64,000 nucleotides of DNA from Corallococcus sp. AS-1-6 (GTDB taxonomy: Bacteria; Myxococcota; Myxococcia; Myxococcales; Myxococcaceae), in assembly GCF_020037015.1 (NCBI RefSeq), contig NZ_JAIQDE010000005.1:124001-188000 (forward strand), in the 5' to 3' direction. This document shows, in pieces, positions 52,536-62,279 of this stretch (positions are counted from its first letter, which is position 1; every line of letters starts with the position of its first letter). A program made the position numbers and the translations under genes. A model generated the notes under the pieces. It worked only from the letters and a program-made list of their open reading frames with translations, did no database searches and was not told the origin of the DNA.

Positions 52536-53075
52536 TCAGGGCACCGCCACTTCGTTGCCCTGGAACGTGTAGTCGAAGGTCCCCACGCGGATGCCCTGTC
52601 CGTTCGAGACCTCATCGAGCGTGCCGCGCACCACGGTGCCGTCGTAGTCGATGATGAGCTGCTGTTTCTCGACGCGACCCAGGCCCAGGCGGAAGTGCAG
52701 CCAGAGGTTCTCCCCCAGCTCCGCGGGCACGGGGCACACGAGGATCTGATCCGGGCGCACGTCGCTCAGCAGCTCGACCTCCACCTCTTTGCCGTCCGCA
52801 CCGGGCAGCGCGACCTTCGCCCTGTAGCTGGCGGAGAGGGTGCACAGCAGCTTGTTCATCGAGATGATGGCTTCATCGTCGTTGTAGACGTTGAAGCCCA
52901 CGTCCAGGTCTCCCTCGGACACCTTCCCGCCGGTGTCGAGCTGGAGCTCCAGTTCGTACGTGCCCTGGTACTTGCGGTTGATGTCGTCCTGTCCGCAGCC
53001 GGTGAGCGCCGTGGCGGCCAGCATCAGGCCGGCGATGAAGGACTTCGAGCCGGAGTTCTTGCGTGCGTGGGTCAT
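52536..53075 (-). CDS. Lipoprotein of unknown function
   Basis: A 179-residue lipoprotein: ATG in MTHARKNSGSKSF with GGAGAGG before it, signal ending AATALTGC. The mature part is a beta-rich domain (YQGTYELELQLDTGGKVSEGDLDVGFNVYN, VRPDQILVCPVPAEL) with two further Cys. No family was recognised. It stands alone between the unknown gene downstream and the pseudouridine synthase gene upstream, all leftward. Confidence 0.65.
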   Translation of the reverse strand: MTHARKNSGSKSFIAGLMLAATALTGCGQDDINRKYQGTYELELQLDTGGKVSEGDLDVGFNVYNDDEAIISMNKLLCTLSASYRAKVALPGADGKEVEVELLSDVRPDQILVCPVPAELGENLWLHFRLGLGRVEKQQLIIDYDGTVVRGTLDEVSNGQGIRVGTFDYTFQGNEVAVP

Positions 53076-53187
53076 GGGTTTCCTCTCCAAGGTGGGGGTG
53101 TCTGTCCATGAAGGGCCTTCCCGCCCTTCCCTGTCCCTTGGACTCCGCGGCCCCTTGGATTGATCAAACAATCCACGGCATCAGGCT

Positions 53188-54615
53188 TCAGAATGGCGCG
53201 AGCGAGGCGAATGCCAGACGCTCGCCCGTGCGTGGATGCACGAAGGCCAGCGCGTCGGCATGGAGCATCAGCCGCACGTCCTCTCGTCCAAAGCGCGCGT
53301 CCCCGGCGATGGGCAGTCCCAGCCCCAGGTGATGCGCGGCATGGATACGCAACGCGAGGGGAAGCTGGGTCGCGGGAACGAACTCCACCCGGGTCCGGGC
53401 CGCGTCGCGATGGAGGACCTTCCACGCGCTCCGGGTCCGCTTGCCGTGGCGGGCGTCCACGCAGTCCTCCAATGACGCGTGGGCCGCCGGGCGCAGCGGC
53501 AGGTCGATGAGGCCTGAGCCCCCGTCCACGCGGCCGTCCACCCAGGCGACGTGGCGGTGCTCCGCCTCGCCCTGGGAGAACTGGCGCTGGAGCGAGGCCC
53601 GCGTCACCGCGTCCCGGGCGATGACGAGGAGGCCCGAGGACTCGGGGTCCAGTTCGTGGAGGAAGCTGGCGGGGGACAGGTCCGGGAACCGGGGCTGGAG
53701 CCGGACGAGCACCGAGTCGCGCGTGGGCGCATGGCGTCCGGGGAGCGTGGGCAGGCCCTCGGGCTTGTCGACCACCAGGAGCCACGGGTCCTCATGGACG
53801 ACGCGCGGTCCGGCGACGGCTGGCGCGGCGGGAGGCGGCAGCTCCACGTCCAGCCCTTGCAACATGTACGGCAGCACCGTGCCGCATTTGTTGTCACACG
53901 CGGGATAGTACGCACCGGATTCCCGGCGGCCATCGAGCGGCGGTGCTCCCCACCAGAACTCCGCGAGCTCCAGGGGCGTCAATCCGTTGCGAAAGGCATA
54001 CGCCAGCAGCTTGGGCGCCGCGCAATCACCGGCGCCACCGGGAGGAGGCCTGGGCGCGAACAGCGAGGCCAATGTCTGTGTTTCACCGCGTGCATTGGGA
54101 ATGACATATCCTTGCGTCACCTGCCGCCACAGGGAGCGCGAGCGCTCGGCGCGCACGTGCTCCACGTCCGCCAGGCGCGCTTCCACGTCGCGCAGCGAAT
54201 CAGCGCGTCCCTGCGTTCGCAACGCCTCGGCGTCCCGGCACAGCGCCGCATGCTGTTGTTCCAGCGCGGCCAGCTCCGCCTCCCCCGCCGGCCAGAACGC
54301 GTCGCGGGCCACCGGGTCGAACAGGGGCGGCACGAAGCCCTCCACGTTCCACGCGCCGTTCAGCATCCCGGAGAACGCCCGCAGGAACCCGAGCCGCCCC
54401 CCGGGCCCCGCGACGCCCAGCACGCCGAACATCTTCCCGCCCCCCGGCCGCCACAACGCCTCCGAGCACGCGGCGTCGCGGCGCAGCGCCTGCTGGAGCG
54501 CCTCCGCCGCCTTGCGCCCCCAGGCGCCAGGCGGGCCTCCGCGGAAGGGGCTCGCCAGCCGCTCCGGTGGGCGCTCCCCGGTCGTATCCATCCAAAGCAT
54601 CAGGGTCGATTCCAT
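53188..54615 (-). CDS. RluA-family pseudouridine synthase with extra N-terminal domain
   Basis: A 475-residue protein. The C-terminal part (about 270-470) is an RluA-type catalytic domain: LLVVDKPEGLPTLPGR, the catalytic Asp in HELDPESSGLLVIARD (the usual Arg of HRLD is Glu), RIHAAHHLGLGLPIAGD and RLMLHADALAFVHP. The N-terminal 260 residues include a charged coiled-coil stretch (AALEQQHAALCRDAEALRTQGRADSLRD) and a YYPACDNKCGTVLPYMLQGLD segment with a Cys pair. This arrangement is known in a subgroup of RluA-like enzymes acting on rRNA or tRNA. The start is MESTLMLWM; the frame extends 34 codons upstream without a better site. Confidence 0.85.
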   Translation of the reverse strand: MESTLMLWMDTTGERPPERLASPFRGGPPGAWGRKAAEALQQALRRDAACSEALWRPGGGKMFGVLGVAGPGGRLGFLRAFSGMLNGAWNVEGFVPPLFDPVARDAFWPAGEAELAALEQQHAALCRDAEALRTQGRADSLRDVEARLADVEHVRAERSRSLWRQVTQGYVIPNARGETQTLASLFAPRPPPGGAGDCAAPKLLAYAFRNGLTPLELAEFWWGAPPLDGRRESGAYYPACDNKCGTVLPYMLQGLDVELPPPAAPAVAGPRVVHEDPWLLVVDKPEGLPTLPGRHAPTRDSVLVRLQPRFPDLSPASFLHELDPESSGLLVIARDAVTRASLQRQFSQGEAEHRHVAWVDGRVDGGSGLIDLPLRPAAHASLEDCVDARHGKRTRSAWKVLHRDAARTRVEFVPATQLPLALRIHAAHHLGLGLPIAGDARFGREDVRLMLHADALAFVHPRTGERLAFASLAPF

Positions 54616-54894
54616 GACTTCACCCGCGGGCACCTCCGGAGAGCTTCGCGCACCCGGCCCTCCACTTCCTTTGAATCCTCTTAGAGAGGACGACCTCCCG
54701 CATCGCCACGTCAACAAATCCGGAGCCTTGGACGGCCTGTTTACTTTCGATCAGCACCTCCCCTAGTGAAATGAGGTCACTCGAAGTCCGTCTGTGTTTC
54801 ATCCGATTCCCCGCCTGCGAGCGGCGGGGGAAGCCTGAGAATTTCCTCATCAAAGGCTCTCATCCACCACATCGGGCAATGCCGAGGGGGCGTT
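54616..54894. other. Divergent intergenic region before the multicopper oxidase
   Basis: 279 bases between the pseudouridine synthase gene (leftward) and the oxidase operon (rightward), with lower GC content than the flanks. It contains a stem-loop CCCCGCC...GGCGGGG (54809-54815 with 54823-54829) in the operon leader and GAGGGGG just before the oxidase GTG start. No certain promoter hexamers or metal-regulator sites were recognised. Confidence 0.4.
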
Positions 54895-57800
54895 GTGTTT
54901 CCACACCAGAAGAGAAGCATTGCGTCAAGACACGGGAGGACCGTGCTCTTCGCCGCGCTCTGCGGCGTGATGGCCTGCGGGCCGCGCGCGCCCGGGGACG
55001 CGCCCGAAGCCACGGGCGCCACCGCCCAGGGCATCCAGATCGTCAACCTGCCGTACCGGGACAAGATCGTCCCCCAGCCCGTTGCTCCGCCCTCCCCCGC
55101 GTGCGCCCGGACCGTCAGCGCGGAGGTGGTGGCCCTGGATCAGGCCTACACCTACAACCGCCTGGGTTCCTACAACCCGACGGGGATGATCTACGCGCTC
55201 CGCGACGACGTGGAGGCCATCGACGGCAAGCCCGGGCTGATCCCCGGCAACGTCCGCCTGAAGCCGGACAAGCGCCCGCGTCCGCTCACGCTGCGCGCCA
55301 ACGTGGGGGACTGCCTCACGGTCGTGTTCCACAACATGCTGGCGCCCACGCGCTCGGCCATCCCCAGCCCGTCCCAGTCGCAGCCGGGCGTGAGCCGGGC
55401 GTCGGGCTCCAGCAATGGCTGGACGTTCCTGCGCAAGGTGCTCCCCGCCTGGGTGCTGACGCCCACGTATGACCGGGTCAAGTCGCTGCTCCAGAACGAG
55501 CCCGCGGGCGGCTTCTGGGTCGCGCTGGGTGACGAGGGCAAGTTCGACGACGCGCACCGCGAGGACTCTCCGGCCACGCGCACCGCGTCCATCCACGTGC
55601 AGGGCTTGCAGTACCTCACCATGGGCTCGGACGGGGCCTGGGTGGGCAAGAACGCCAGCAGCCTGGTGAGCCCGGGCGGCAGCACCACGTACACCTGGTA
55701 CGCGGACCACGAGGGGGTCTTCTTCTTCTACAGCATGGGCGCGTCGTTCGGCGGCCAGGGCGACGGCGGCTCCACGGCGCACGGCCTCTTCGGCGCCCTC
55801 AACGTGGAGCCGCCGGGCGCGCGGTGGTACCGCTCCAAGGTCACCGGCAAGGTGATGGAGGCCGTCACCACGTCCCGCAACCCGGACGGCACGCCCGTCA
55901 TCGACTACGAGGCGAAGGACGGCTCGGGCCGGCCGCTGCTGGCCATCCTGGACGAGGACAATCGCATCCGCCACGGCGACCTGGAGGCGCTCATCACCGG
56001 CTACAGCAGCACGGTGATGGGGACGTCCACGTCGCGCGACACCGGCAGCTTCCGCGAGCTCACCGCCATCTACCACGACGAGGTGAAGGCGGTTCAGGCC
56101 TTCGACGAGCTGGAGTGGAACCCCACGTTCCACAGCGTGCGTGACGGCTTCGGCATCAACTACGGCGTGGCGGGCCTGGGCGCGGAGCTGCTCGCCAACC
56201 GCGCGAAGATCGGCCCCACCAAGGACTGCGTCACCTGCGAATACGAGGAGTTCTTCCTGGAGTCGTGGGCCAACGGCGACCCCGCGATGAACGTGGAGAA
56301 GGACGCCTCCGGCCGCGCCACCCAGGCGCTCTACCCGGATGACCCCACCAACGTGCACCACAGCTACCTGGGGGACCCGGTGCGCATCCGCAACATCCAC
56401 GCGGGCCCCGCGGAGACGCACGTCTTCCACCTCCACGCCCACCAGTGGAAGTTCTCCCCCAGCGTGGAGGCGTCCAACTACCTGGACTCGCAGACCGTCG
56501 GGCCGGGCTCCGCCTTCACCTACGACATCAACTTCGGCGGCTCCGGCAACCGCAACTTCACCGCGGGCGACTCCATCCACCACTGCCACCTGTACCCGCA
56601 CTTCGCGCAGGGCATGTGGGCGCTGTGGCGCGTGCACGACGTCTTCGAGGCAGGCACGAGCGACCGCCTCCTCCCGGACGCGGAGATCAAGAACGGCACG
56701 CCCAACCCCGCCGTCGTCCCGCTGCCCGACCGGGCGATGCCGCCCATGCCCACCTACGCCAGCACCACCGTCACGGACGCCAACGGCCGGCCGGTGACGC
56801 GCCCGGCGTTCCCCGGCTACCCCTTCTACATCGCGGGCCTGGCCGGCCGCCGCGCGCCGCAGGCGCCGCTGGACCTGGAGTTCGACGGAGGCCTGCCCCG
56901 CCACATCGTCACGCGCGCCGTGGGCCCCGTGACGTACGGCGCCTCCGGCCGCTTCGACGTGGATCCCTCCGCGCTCAACATCAAGCTGCTGCCGCAGAAC
57001 GGCACCCCCCTGGAGCGCAACGCCATGGCGTTCCACTCGGGGAGCTTCCCCAACGCCTCCAGCGTCACCACGCTCTACGGCGACCTGGCGGCCGGCTACC
57101 CGTCCTACACGCCGCTGGGCGGCAGCGGGACGTTCACCGTCAACGGGCGCAAGCCGGTGGCGGGCGCGCCCTTCGCGGACCCCTGCCCGGAGAACGTGGG
57201 CGTGCGCAACTACCGCGCGGCCTATCTCCAGATCGACCTGCAGCGCATCAACCGCGCCGGGTGGCATGACCCGCAGGCCCGGCTGATGGTCCTCAACGAG
57301 GACGTGCCCGCGACCCAGGACGGCCTGCGCCCGCCGGAGCCCTTCTTCTTCCGGGCCCAGTCCGGCGAGTGCATCAACTTCTACGCGACCAACCTCATCC
57401 CCAAGCACCTGGAGCCGGACGCGTTCCAGATCTACACGCCCACGGACGTCATCGGGCAGCACATCCACCTGGTGAAGTTCGACGTCACGTCGGCGGACGG
57501 CGCGGGCAACGGCTGGAACTACGAGGACGGCACGCTGTCCTCCGACACCGTGGCGGAGCGCATCCACCTGGCCAACGCGGCCGGCGGCGCCTTCGCGGCG
57601 GACGGCGCCACCGGTGAGACGGGCACCCGGGTGACGCTCAGCGCCCCGGCGTCGCACCCGCGCATCAGCCGCGCGCCGGGCACGGCGCAGACCACGGTGC
57701 AGCGCTGGTGGGCGGATGACCCGACCCCGCAGCGCACGCTGGAGACGGTCTTCACGCATGATCACTTCGGCCCGTCGTCGCACCAGCAGCACGGCTTCTT

Positions 57801-60174
57801 CGGCGCGCTCATCGTGGAGCCCAAGGGCTCCAAGTGGCGCGACCCGCGCACGGGCGTCTACTACGGCTCGCGCGTGGCGGATGGTGGCCCCACCAGTTGG
57901 CGCGCGGACGTCATCACCGCGGACCCCAGCCAGAGCTTCCGCGAGTTCACCCTGGGCTTCATGGACTACAACCCGCTCTACGACGAGTGCGGCCAGCCGG
58001 TGAACCCTCCCAACTACAAGGAGGACGCGCTGCCCTGGGCGGTCGGCTTCGAGTCCGTCGCCATGCCGGAGGCCATCAGCGCCGCGGACCCGGGCGGCAT
58101 GATGATCAACTACCGCAACGAACCCATCCCGGTGCGAATCTCCTCGCGCTCCACGCGCTGCGGCACCCGCAAGCTGCTCGCCACCAAGGCGGGGGAGATG
58201 TCCAACGTCTTCCGCTCGGACATCCACGGCGACCCGTACACCCCGCTGATGGCGGGCTACGAGGGCGACCGCATCAAGATCCGCCTGGTCCAGGGCTCGC
58301 AGGAGGAGCAGCACAGCTTCAGCCTGCACGGGCACAAGTGGCTGCGCGAGGGAGGCGACCCGAACAGCGGCTTCCAGAACGCCCAGGCCATTGGCATCTC
58401 CGAGCACTTCGAGTTCGAGCTGACCGGGGGCCTGCCCGCCATCGGCGGCACCTACGAGACGGCGGACTACCTCTACATGAGCGCGTCCAACGGAGACCTG
58501 TGGAACGGCATGTGGGGCCTGTTGCGCACGTACCGCAACAAGCAGAAGGGGCTGCGCTCGCTGGGGGACGTGGCGATGCTCGCGGTGGACCTGAACCCGC
58601 GGCTGGATCTGGCGGTGTCAGCGGGAGGCAAGGAGCCGCTCCAGGCCTACCCGCCCGTGTCGCTGCTGGAGATGCCGGAGCGCGCGGGCCTGCCCCGGCT
58701 GAGCGAGGACGACGAGACCATCCAGGCCTCCTATGAAATCAACGAGAAGGGCGAGGAGGTGAAGCAGCGCACCGTGGCGTTCGCGCTGGAGGAGCGCGAG
58801 GCGATGCTGAAGATCGACCGCGAGCTGGTGCTCCAGTACGAGAGCAGCGGGAAGCTGGGCATCAAGCCGGTGAAGGTGGACTCGTGCCCCCGCAGCGCGC
58901 CGGTGCGGCTGTACACGGTGTCCGCCATCGACTCGCGCAACTGGCTGCCCGGCGGCAGGCTCGTCTACAACAGCAAGTACGGCTTCTATGATCCGGACGC
59001 GGTCATCTTCGCCCGCGACGAGTACCTGTCCGACCTGAAGCTGGGCAAGCGCGCGCCGGAGCCGCTCATCCTCCGCGCGCGGGCCGGCGAGTGCGTGCAG
59101 GTGGTGCTGACGAACCGGCTGCCCGCGACGGTGCCCACGAAGAAGGACGTGTGGGCGCACCACTCGGCCATCACGTCCAGCTTCAACGTCAACCAGACGC
59201 GGATGTCCAACCACGTCTCGCTGCACCCGCAGTTGGTCAACGTGGACGTGAACACGGACGACGGCGCGAACGTGGGCCTCAACGCCCAGCAGACGGTGCC
59301 GCCGGGCGCGACGCGCACGTACCGCTGGTTCGCGGGCGAGTTCAAGAGCTCCCCCTGGACGTCGCCGTACCCGGTGGGCCAGGTGACGCCCATGGAGTTC
59401 GGCATCGTCAACCTGCGCAACATGGCGGACGTGGTGAACCACGGCATGCACGGCGGCATCGGCGCGCTGGTCATCGAGCCGAAGGACGCGGACTGGAGCA
59501 CCGACCCCGGCACGGACGCGCAGGCGCGCGTGCGCTACACGCGCCCGGACGGCGGCAAGCAGACGTTCCGCGAGTTCGTCCTGCTCTACCAGGACGACCT
59601 GGGCCTGCACACCGACAACCCCCGCTTCCAGGACTCCGGCACCAGCGGCCTGAACAGCGGCACCGCGCTGCGCAACACCAGCGGCATCGACGACTCGCAG
59701 GACACCGGCCAGAAGGGCTTCAACTACCGCACCGAGCCCCTATGGGCCCGCCTGGGGGTGCCTCCGCAGACGCCGCCGGAGGACACGAACAACTACGACC
59801 TCACCGCCATCCTCAGCTCCGCCACCCATGGTGACCCGGCCACGCCGGTGTTCACCGCGAAGGTCGGTGAGCCGGTGCGCTGGCGCGTGGGACAGCCTTC
59901 CGGCCACTCGCGGCAGCACGCCTTCGCCATCCATGGCGCGGAGTGGCGCCGCAACCCGTGGGCCGAGGGCGCGCAGTCGCGGGTGATGGGCCCCAACGCC
60001 ACGTCGCCGGTCATCTCCACGCAAGGAGGCTCTTCGGTGATGCACCACTGGAACATCGTCCCGGAGTACGGCGCGGGCGGTGCCTACGGCGTCACGGGGG
60101 ACTACCTGTACCGCGACATGCCCAGCTTCCTCTGGAGCAGCGGCGGTCTGTGGGGCGTGTACCGGGTGGAGTAG
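54895..60174 (+). CDS. Giant multicopper oxidase lipoprotein (MnxG/MofA-like)
   Basis: A 1759-residue exported protein (GTG start, GAGGGGG upstream; lipobox VMAC). It is built of repeated cupredoxin pairs. The first set carries textbook copper sites: HVFHLHAHQW (H509-W518) and HHCHLYPHFAQGM (H562-M574), the HCHxxxHxxxGM signature of T1/T2/T3 centres. Later sets have related but altered sites: QHIHLV (856-859), HDHFGPSSHQQHG (955-967), HSFSLHGHKW (1140-1149), HHS (1422) with SLHPQLVNVDV, and HAFAIHGAEW (1675-1682). Size and layout resemble the manganese-oxidising MofA and MnxG. Genes for copper insertion and a cytochrome follow, so it probably oxidises metal ions or phenols at the surface. Confidence 0.82.
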   Translation: MFPHQKRSIASRHGRTVLFAALCGVMACGPRAPGDAPEATGATAQGIQIVNLPYRDKIVPQPVAPPSPACARTVSAEVVALDQAYTYNRLGSYNPTGMIYALRDDVEAIDGKPGLIPGNVRLKPDKRPRPLTLRANVGDCLTVVFHNMLAPTRSAIPSPSQSQPGVSRASGSSNGWTFLRKVLPAWVLTPTYDRVKSLLQNEPAGGFWVALGDEGKFDDAHREDSPATRTASIHVQGLQYLTMGSDGAWVGKNASSLVSPGGSTTYTWYADHEGVFFFYSMGASFGGQGDGGSTAHGLFGALNVEPPGARWYRSKVTGKVMEAVTTSRNPDGTPVIDYEAKDGSGRPLLAILDEDNRIRHGDLEALITGYSSTVMGTSTSRDTGSFRELTAIYHDEVKAVQAFDELEWNPTFHSVRDGFGINYGVAGLGAELLANRAKIGPTKDCVTCEYEEFFLESWANGDPAMNVEKDASGRATQALYPDDPTNVHHSYLGDPVRIRNIHAGPAETHVFHLHAHQWKFSPSVEASNYLDSQTVGPGSAFTYDINFGGSGNRNFTAGDSIHHCHLYPHFAQGMWALWRVHDVFEAGTSDRLLPDAEIKNGTPNPAVVPLPDRAMPPMPTYASTTVTDANGRPVTRPAFPGYPFYIAGLAGRRAPQAPLDLEFDGGLPRHIVTRAVGPVTYGASGRFDVDPSALNIKLLPQNGTPLERNAMAFHSGSFPNASSVTTLYGDLAAGYPSYTPLGGSGTFTVNGRKPVAGAPFADPCPENVGVRNYRAAYLQIDLQRINRAGWHDPQARLMVLNEDVPATQDGLRPPEPFFFRAQSGECINFYATNLIPKHLEPDAFQIYTPTDVIGQHIHLVKFDVTSADGAGNGWNYEDGTLSSDTVAERIHLANAAGGAFAADGATGETGTRVTLSAPASHPRISRAPGTAQTTVQRWWADDPTPQRTLETVFTHDHFGPSSHQQHGFFGALIVEPKGSKWRDPRTGVYYGSRVADGGPTSWRADVITADPSQSFREFTLGFMDYNPLYDECGQPVNPPNYKEDALPWAVGFESVAMPEAISAADPGGMMINYRNEPIPVRISSRSTRCGTRKLLATKAGEMSNVFRSDIHGDPYTPLMAGYEGDRIKIRLVQGSQEEQHSFSLHGHKWLREGGDPNSGFQNAQAIGISEHFEFELTGGLPAIGGTYETADYLYMSASNGDLWNGMWGLLRTYRNKQKGLRSLGDVAMLAVDLNPRLDLAVSAGGKEPLQAYPPVSLLEMPERAGLPRLSEDDETIQASYEINEKGEEVKQRTVAFALEEREAMLKIDRELVLQYESSGKLGIKPVKVDSCPRSAPVRLYTVSAIDSRNWLPGGRLVYNSKYGFYDPDAVIFARDEYLSDLKLGKRAPEPLILRARAGECVQVVLTNRLPATVPTKKDVWAHHSAITSSFNVNQTRMSNHVSLHPQLVNVDVNTDDGANVGLNAQQTVPPGATRTYRWFAGEFKSSPWTSPYPVGQVTPMEFGIVNLRNMADVVNHGMHGGIGALVIEPKDADWSTDPGTDAQARVRYTRPDGGKQTFREFVLLYQDDLGLHTDNPRFQDSGTSGLNSGTALRNTSGIDDSQDTGQKGFNYRTEPLWARLGVPPQTPPEDTNNYDLTAILSSATHGDPATPVFTAKVGEPVRWRVGQPSGHSRQHAFAIHGAEWRRNPWAEGAQSRVMGPNATSPVISTQGGSSVMHHWNIVPEYGAGGAYGVTGDYLYRDMPSFLWSSGGLWGVYRVE

Positions 60175-60272
60175 CCCCGGAGCGCGCCCCGGGCGGCGCG
60201 AGCGGTGGAAGGCCTCTTCTTCCCCTCGCGCCGCCCCTCCTTCCTTCCTGGCCTCACCGCTTCAAACCGCCC

Positions 60273-62279
60273 ATGCGCAAGCCCTTCGTTTTCGCCACCG
60301 CCGGTCTGCTGTCCACGGGCCTCCTCGCCGTGGGGGGACATGCCTTTCTCACGCGGGCCCCCGCCCAACCCTCCGAGCCCTCCGAGTCCTCCGAGCCTTG
60401 GGGCTCGCGACCAGCGCCCCTCACCGCGCCCGCCGCGAAGGTGACGCGCGACGGGGTGTCGCTCGCGTTCGACCTGACGTTGATGCCCCGGCGGATGGAG
60501 GCCGAGCAGGGCTCGCCGCTCCAGGCGCTCGCCCGCGTCGCCGTCACGGATGCCCGCACGGGAGAGCCGCTGGCGGGGCGCCGCCCCCTGGCATGGATGC
60601 GCCTGCGCCCCCCGGGCGAGCCTGCTCCGGACGACGCCGCGTGCAAGGCGCGGGTGCGCTCGTATCTGGGCGGGCTGCTGTCCGCGCAGGCGGACGTGGA
60701 TTTCAACGCGTACTGGTTCCTCACGCTCAATCACGACCAGACGGTGTCCGTCATCAACCCGCAGATCGCCTTCGACCGCACGAAGCTCCAGCACCTGGTG
60801 TCCGTGGGCGGCGGCGCGGCGGACTGGGCGCTGCTGCCGGACCGCTCCGCGCTGTACGTGACGGTGCCGGCGCAGGACACCGTGTCCGTGGTGGACACCC
60901 AGCGCTTCGTGGTGACGCGCCCGCTGCGCGTGGGGAGCCAGCCGGGGCGCATCGCGCTGTCCCCGGACGGCCTCACCGCGTGGGTGAGCAACGACGGCGA
61001 CGGCACGGTGAGCGTCATCGACACGCCCGCGCACGCCGTGCGCGACCCGGTGGACGTGGGGCCGGGCCCGCATGCCTTCGGCTTCTCCGACAGCGGACGC
61101 ACGGCCTGGGTCTCCGCCCGCGACGCCACGGCGCTGACGGCGCTGGACGTGGCCTCCGGCGAGGTGCTGGGCCAGGTGGAGGTGGGCGCGGGCGTCACAG
61201 CGCTGGCCTGGAGCGACGTGGCCCGGGCACTCTTCGCTTCAAGGCCCGGGGCGCGGGAGGTGGTGGTGGTGGACGCCGCGCGGCGCGAGGTGTCGCGCCG
61301 CATCCCGGTGAAGGGCGGCCTGGACGCGCTGCGCTTCGACAACACCGGCCGCTGGGCCTTCCTGGTGCACCGGGACACCCACACGGTGGACATCCTGGAC
61401 GCGGCCTCCGGCCAGGTGGCCCACACGCTCACCGGCTTCTCCGCGCCGGACTCCGTCGTGTTCACGGACGCCTTCGCCTACGTGCGCAACACCACCGACA
61501 GCCGCGTGACGCTGGTGGAGCTGAAGACGCTGGAGGGCACCGGCACGCCCGCCCAGGTGCACATCACCGCGGGGCAGCGCCCCGCCGCCGACGCACGGGA
61601 GCTGGGCCGCTCGGACCCCATCGCGCCGCTGCCGGAGGGCAATGGCGTCATCATCGCGGGCAACGCGGACCGCGCGCTGTTCCTCTACCAGGAGGGCATG
61701 ATGGCCCCACGCGGCACGCACCTGAACTACGGCCGCGAGCCCCGCGCGGTGAAGGTGTTGGACCGCTCACTGCGCGAGGCGGAGCCCGGCGTCTTCACCG
61801 CCCGGGGCAGCGTGCGCGAGAACGGCACCTATGACGTCCAGTTGCTGCTGGACAACCCCCGGGTCGTGGCGTGCCTGGAGTGGAAGGTGGGCCAGGTCCC
61901 GCTGGACGCGTCGCTCGCGAAGACGCTGCCCTTGAAGCTCACGCCGGAGTTCGACGCGAAGCGGACGTACGCGCCGGAAGAGACGGTGCCGCTGCGCTTC
62001 CGCCTGGAGCCCACCGCCGGCACGGGCGCGCCCGCGGTGGCGCCGGAGGAGATCCGCGTGCTGCTGTTCCGCACGCCCGGCACCTGGCAGGTGCGCACCG
62101 AACCCCGGCGCGTCGCGGACGGCGTGTTCGAGGTCGACTTCCGGCCGCCGTCGCCGGGCCAGTACAAGTTCGTGGTGGGCGTGGAGGGCCGGGGGCTGGA
62201 CCTCGGCCGCCTGCCCACCTCCACCCTCGGCGTGTCGTCCCCGCTCGCGGCCGCCGTCACCTCCGAGTCCACCCCATGA
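60273..62279 (+). CDS. YVTN-type beta-propeller protein
   Basis: A 668-residue exported protein with an N-terminal signal segment (FVFATAGLLSTGLLAVGGHAF). The centre (about 150-430) is a seven-blade YncE-like propeller with repeats such as SALYVTVPAQDTVSVVDTQ, LTAWVSNDGDGTVSVIDTP and RWAFLVHRDTHTVDILDAA. C-terminal, from about 500, are two beta-sandwich parts (ARGSVRENGTYDVQLLLDNPRV, VRTEPRRVADGVFEVDFRPPSPGQYKFVV), resembling FixH/YtkA-like domains. It is in the oxidase operon, 98 bases downstream of the oxidase gene, and its stop overlaps the SCO gene start (ATGA). It may dock the oxidase to its electron acceptor; that is inference. Confidence 0.78.
   Translation: MRKPFVFATAGLLSTGLLAVGGHAFLTRAPAQPSEPSESSEPWGSRPAPLTAPAAKVTRDGVSLAFDLTLMPRRMEAEQGSPLQALARVAVTDARTGEPLAGRRPLAWMRLRPPGEPAPDDAACKARVRSYLGGLLSAQADVDFNAYWFLTLNHDQTVSVINPQIAFDRTKLQHLVSVGGGAADWALLPDRSALYVTVPAQDTVSVVDTQRFVVTRPLRVGSQPGRIALSPDGLTAWVSNDGDGTVSVIDTPAHAVRDPVDVGPGPHAFGFSDSGRTAWVSARDATALTALDVASGEVLGQVEVGAGVTALAWSDVARALFASRPGAREVVVVDAARREVSRRIPVKGGLDALRFDNTGRWAFLVHRDTHTVDILDAASGQVAHTLTGFSAPDSVVFTDAFAYVRNTTDSRVTLVELKTLEGTGTPAQVHITAGQRPAADARELGRSDPIAPLPEGNGVIIAGNADRALFLYQEGMMAPRGTHLNYGREPRAVKVLDRSLREAEPGVFTARGSVRENGTYDVQLLLDNPRVVACLEWKVGQVPLDASLAKTLPLKLTPEFDAKRTYAPEETVPLRFRLEPTAGTGAPAVAPEEIRVLLFRTPGTWQVRTEPRRVADGVFEVDFRPPSPGQYKFVVGVEGRGLDLGRLPTSTLGVSSPLAAAVTSESTP

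Noticed and set aside
54925-58407. A 1160-codon open frame antisense to the multicopper oxidase
   Set aside because: Same mirror effect of biased codon use; the sense strand holds the copper motifs and the antisense translation shows only Arg/Ala/Val/His-rich low complexity.
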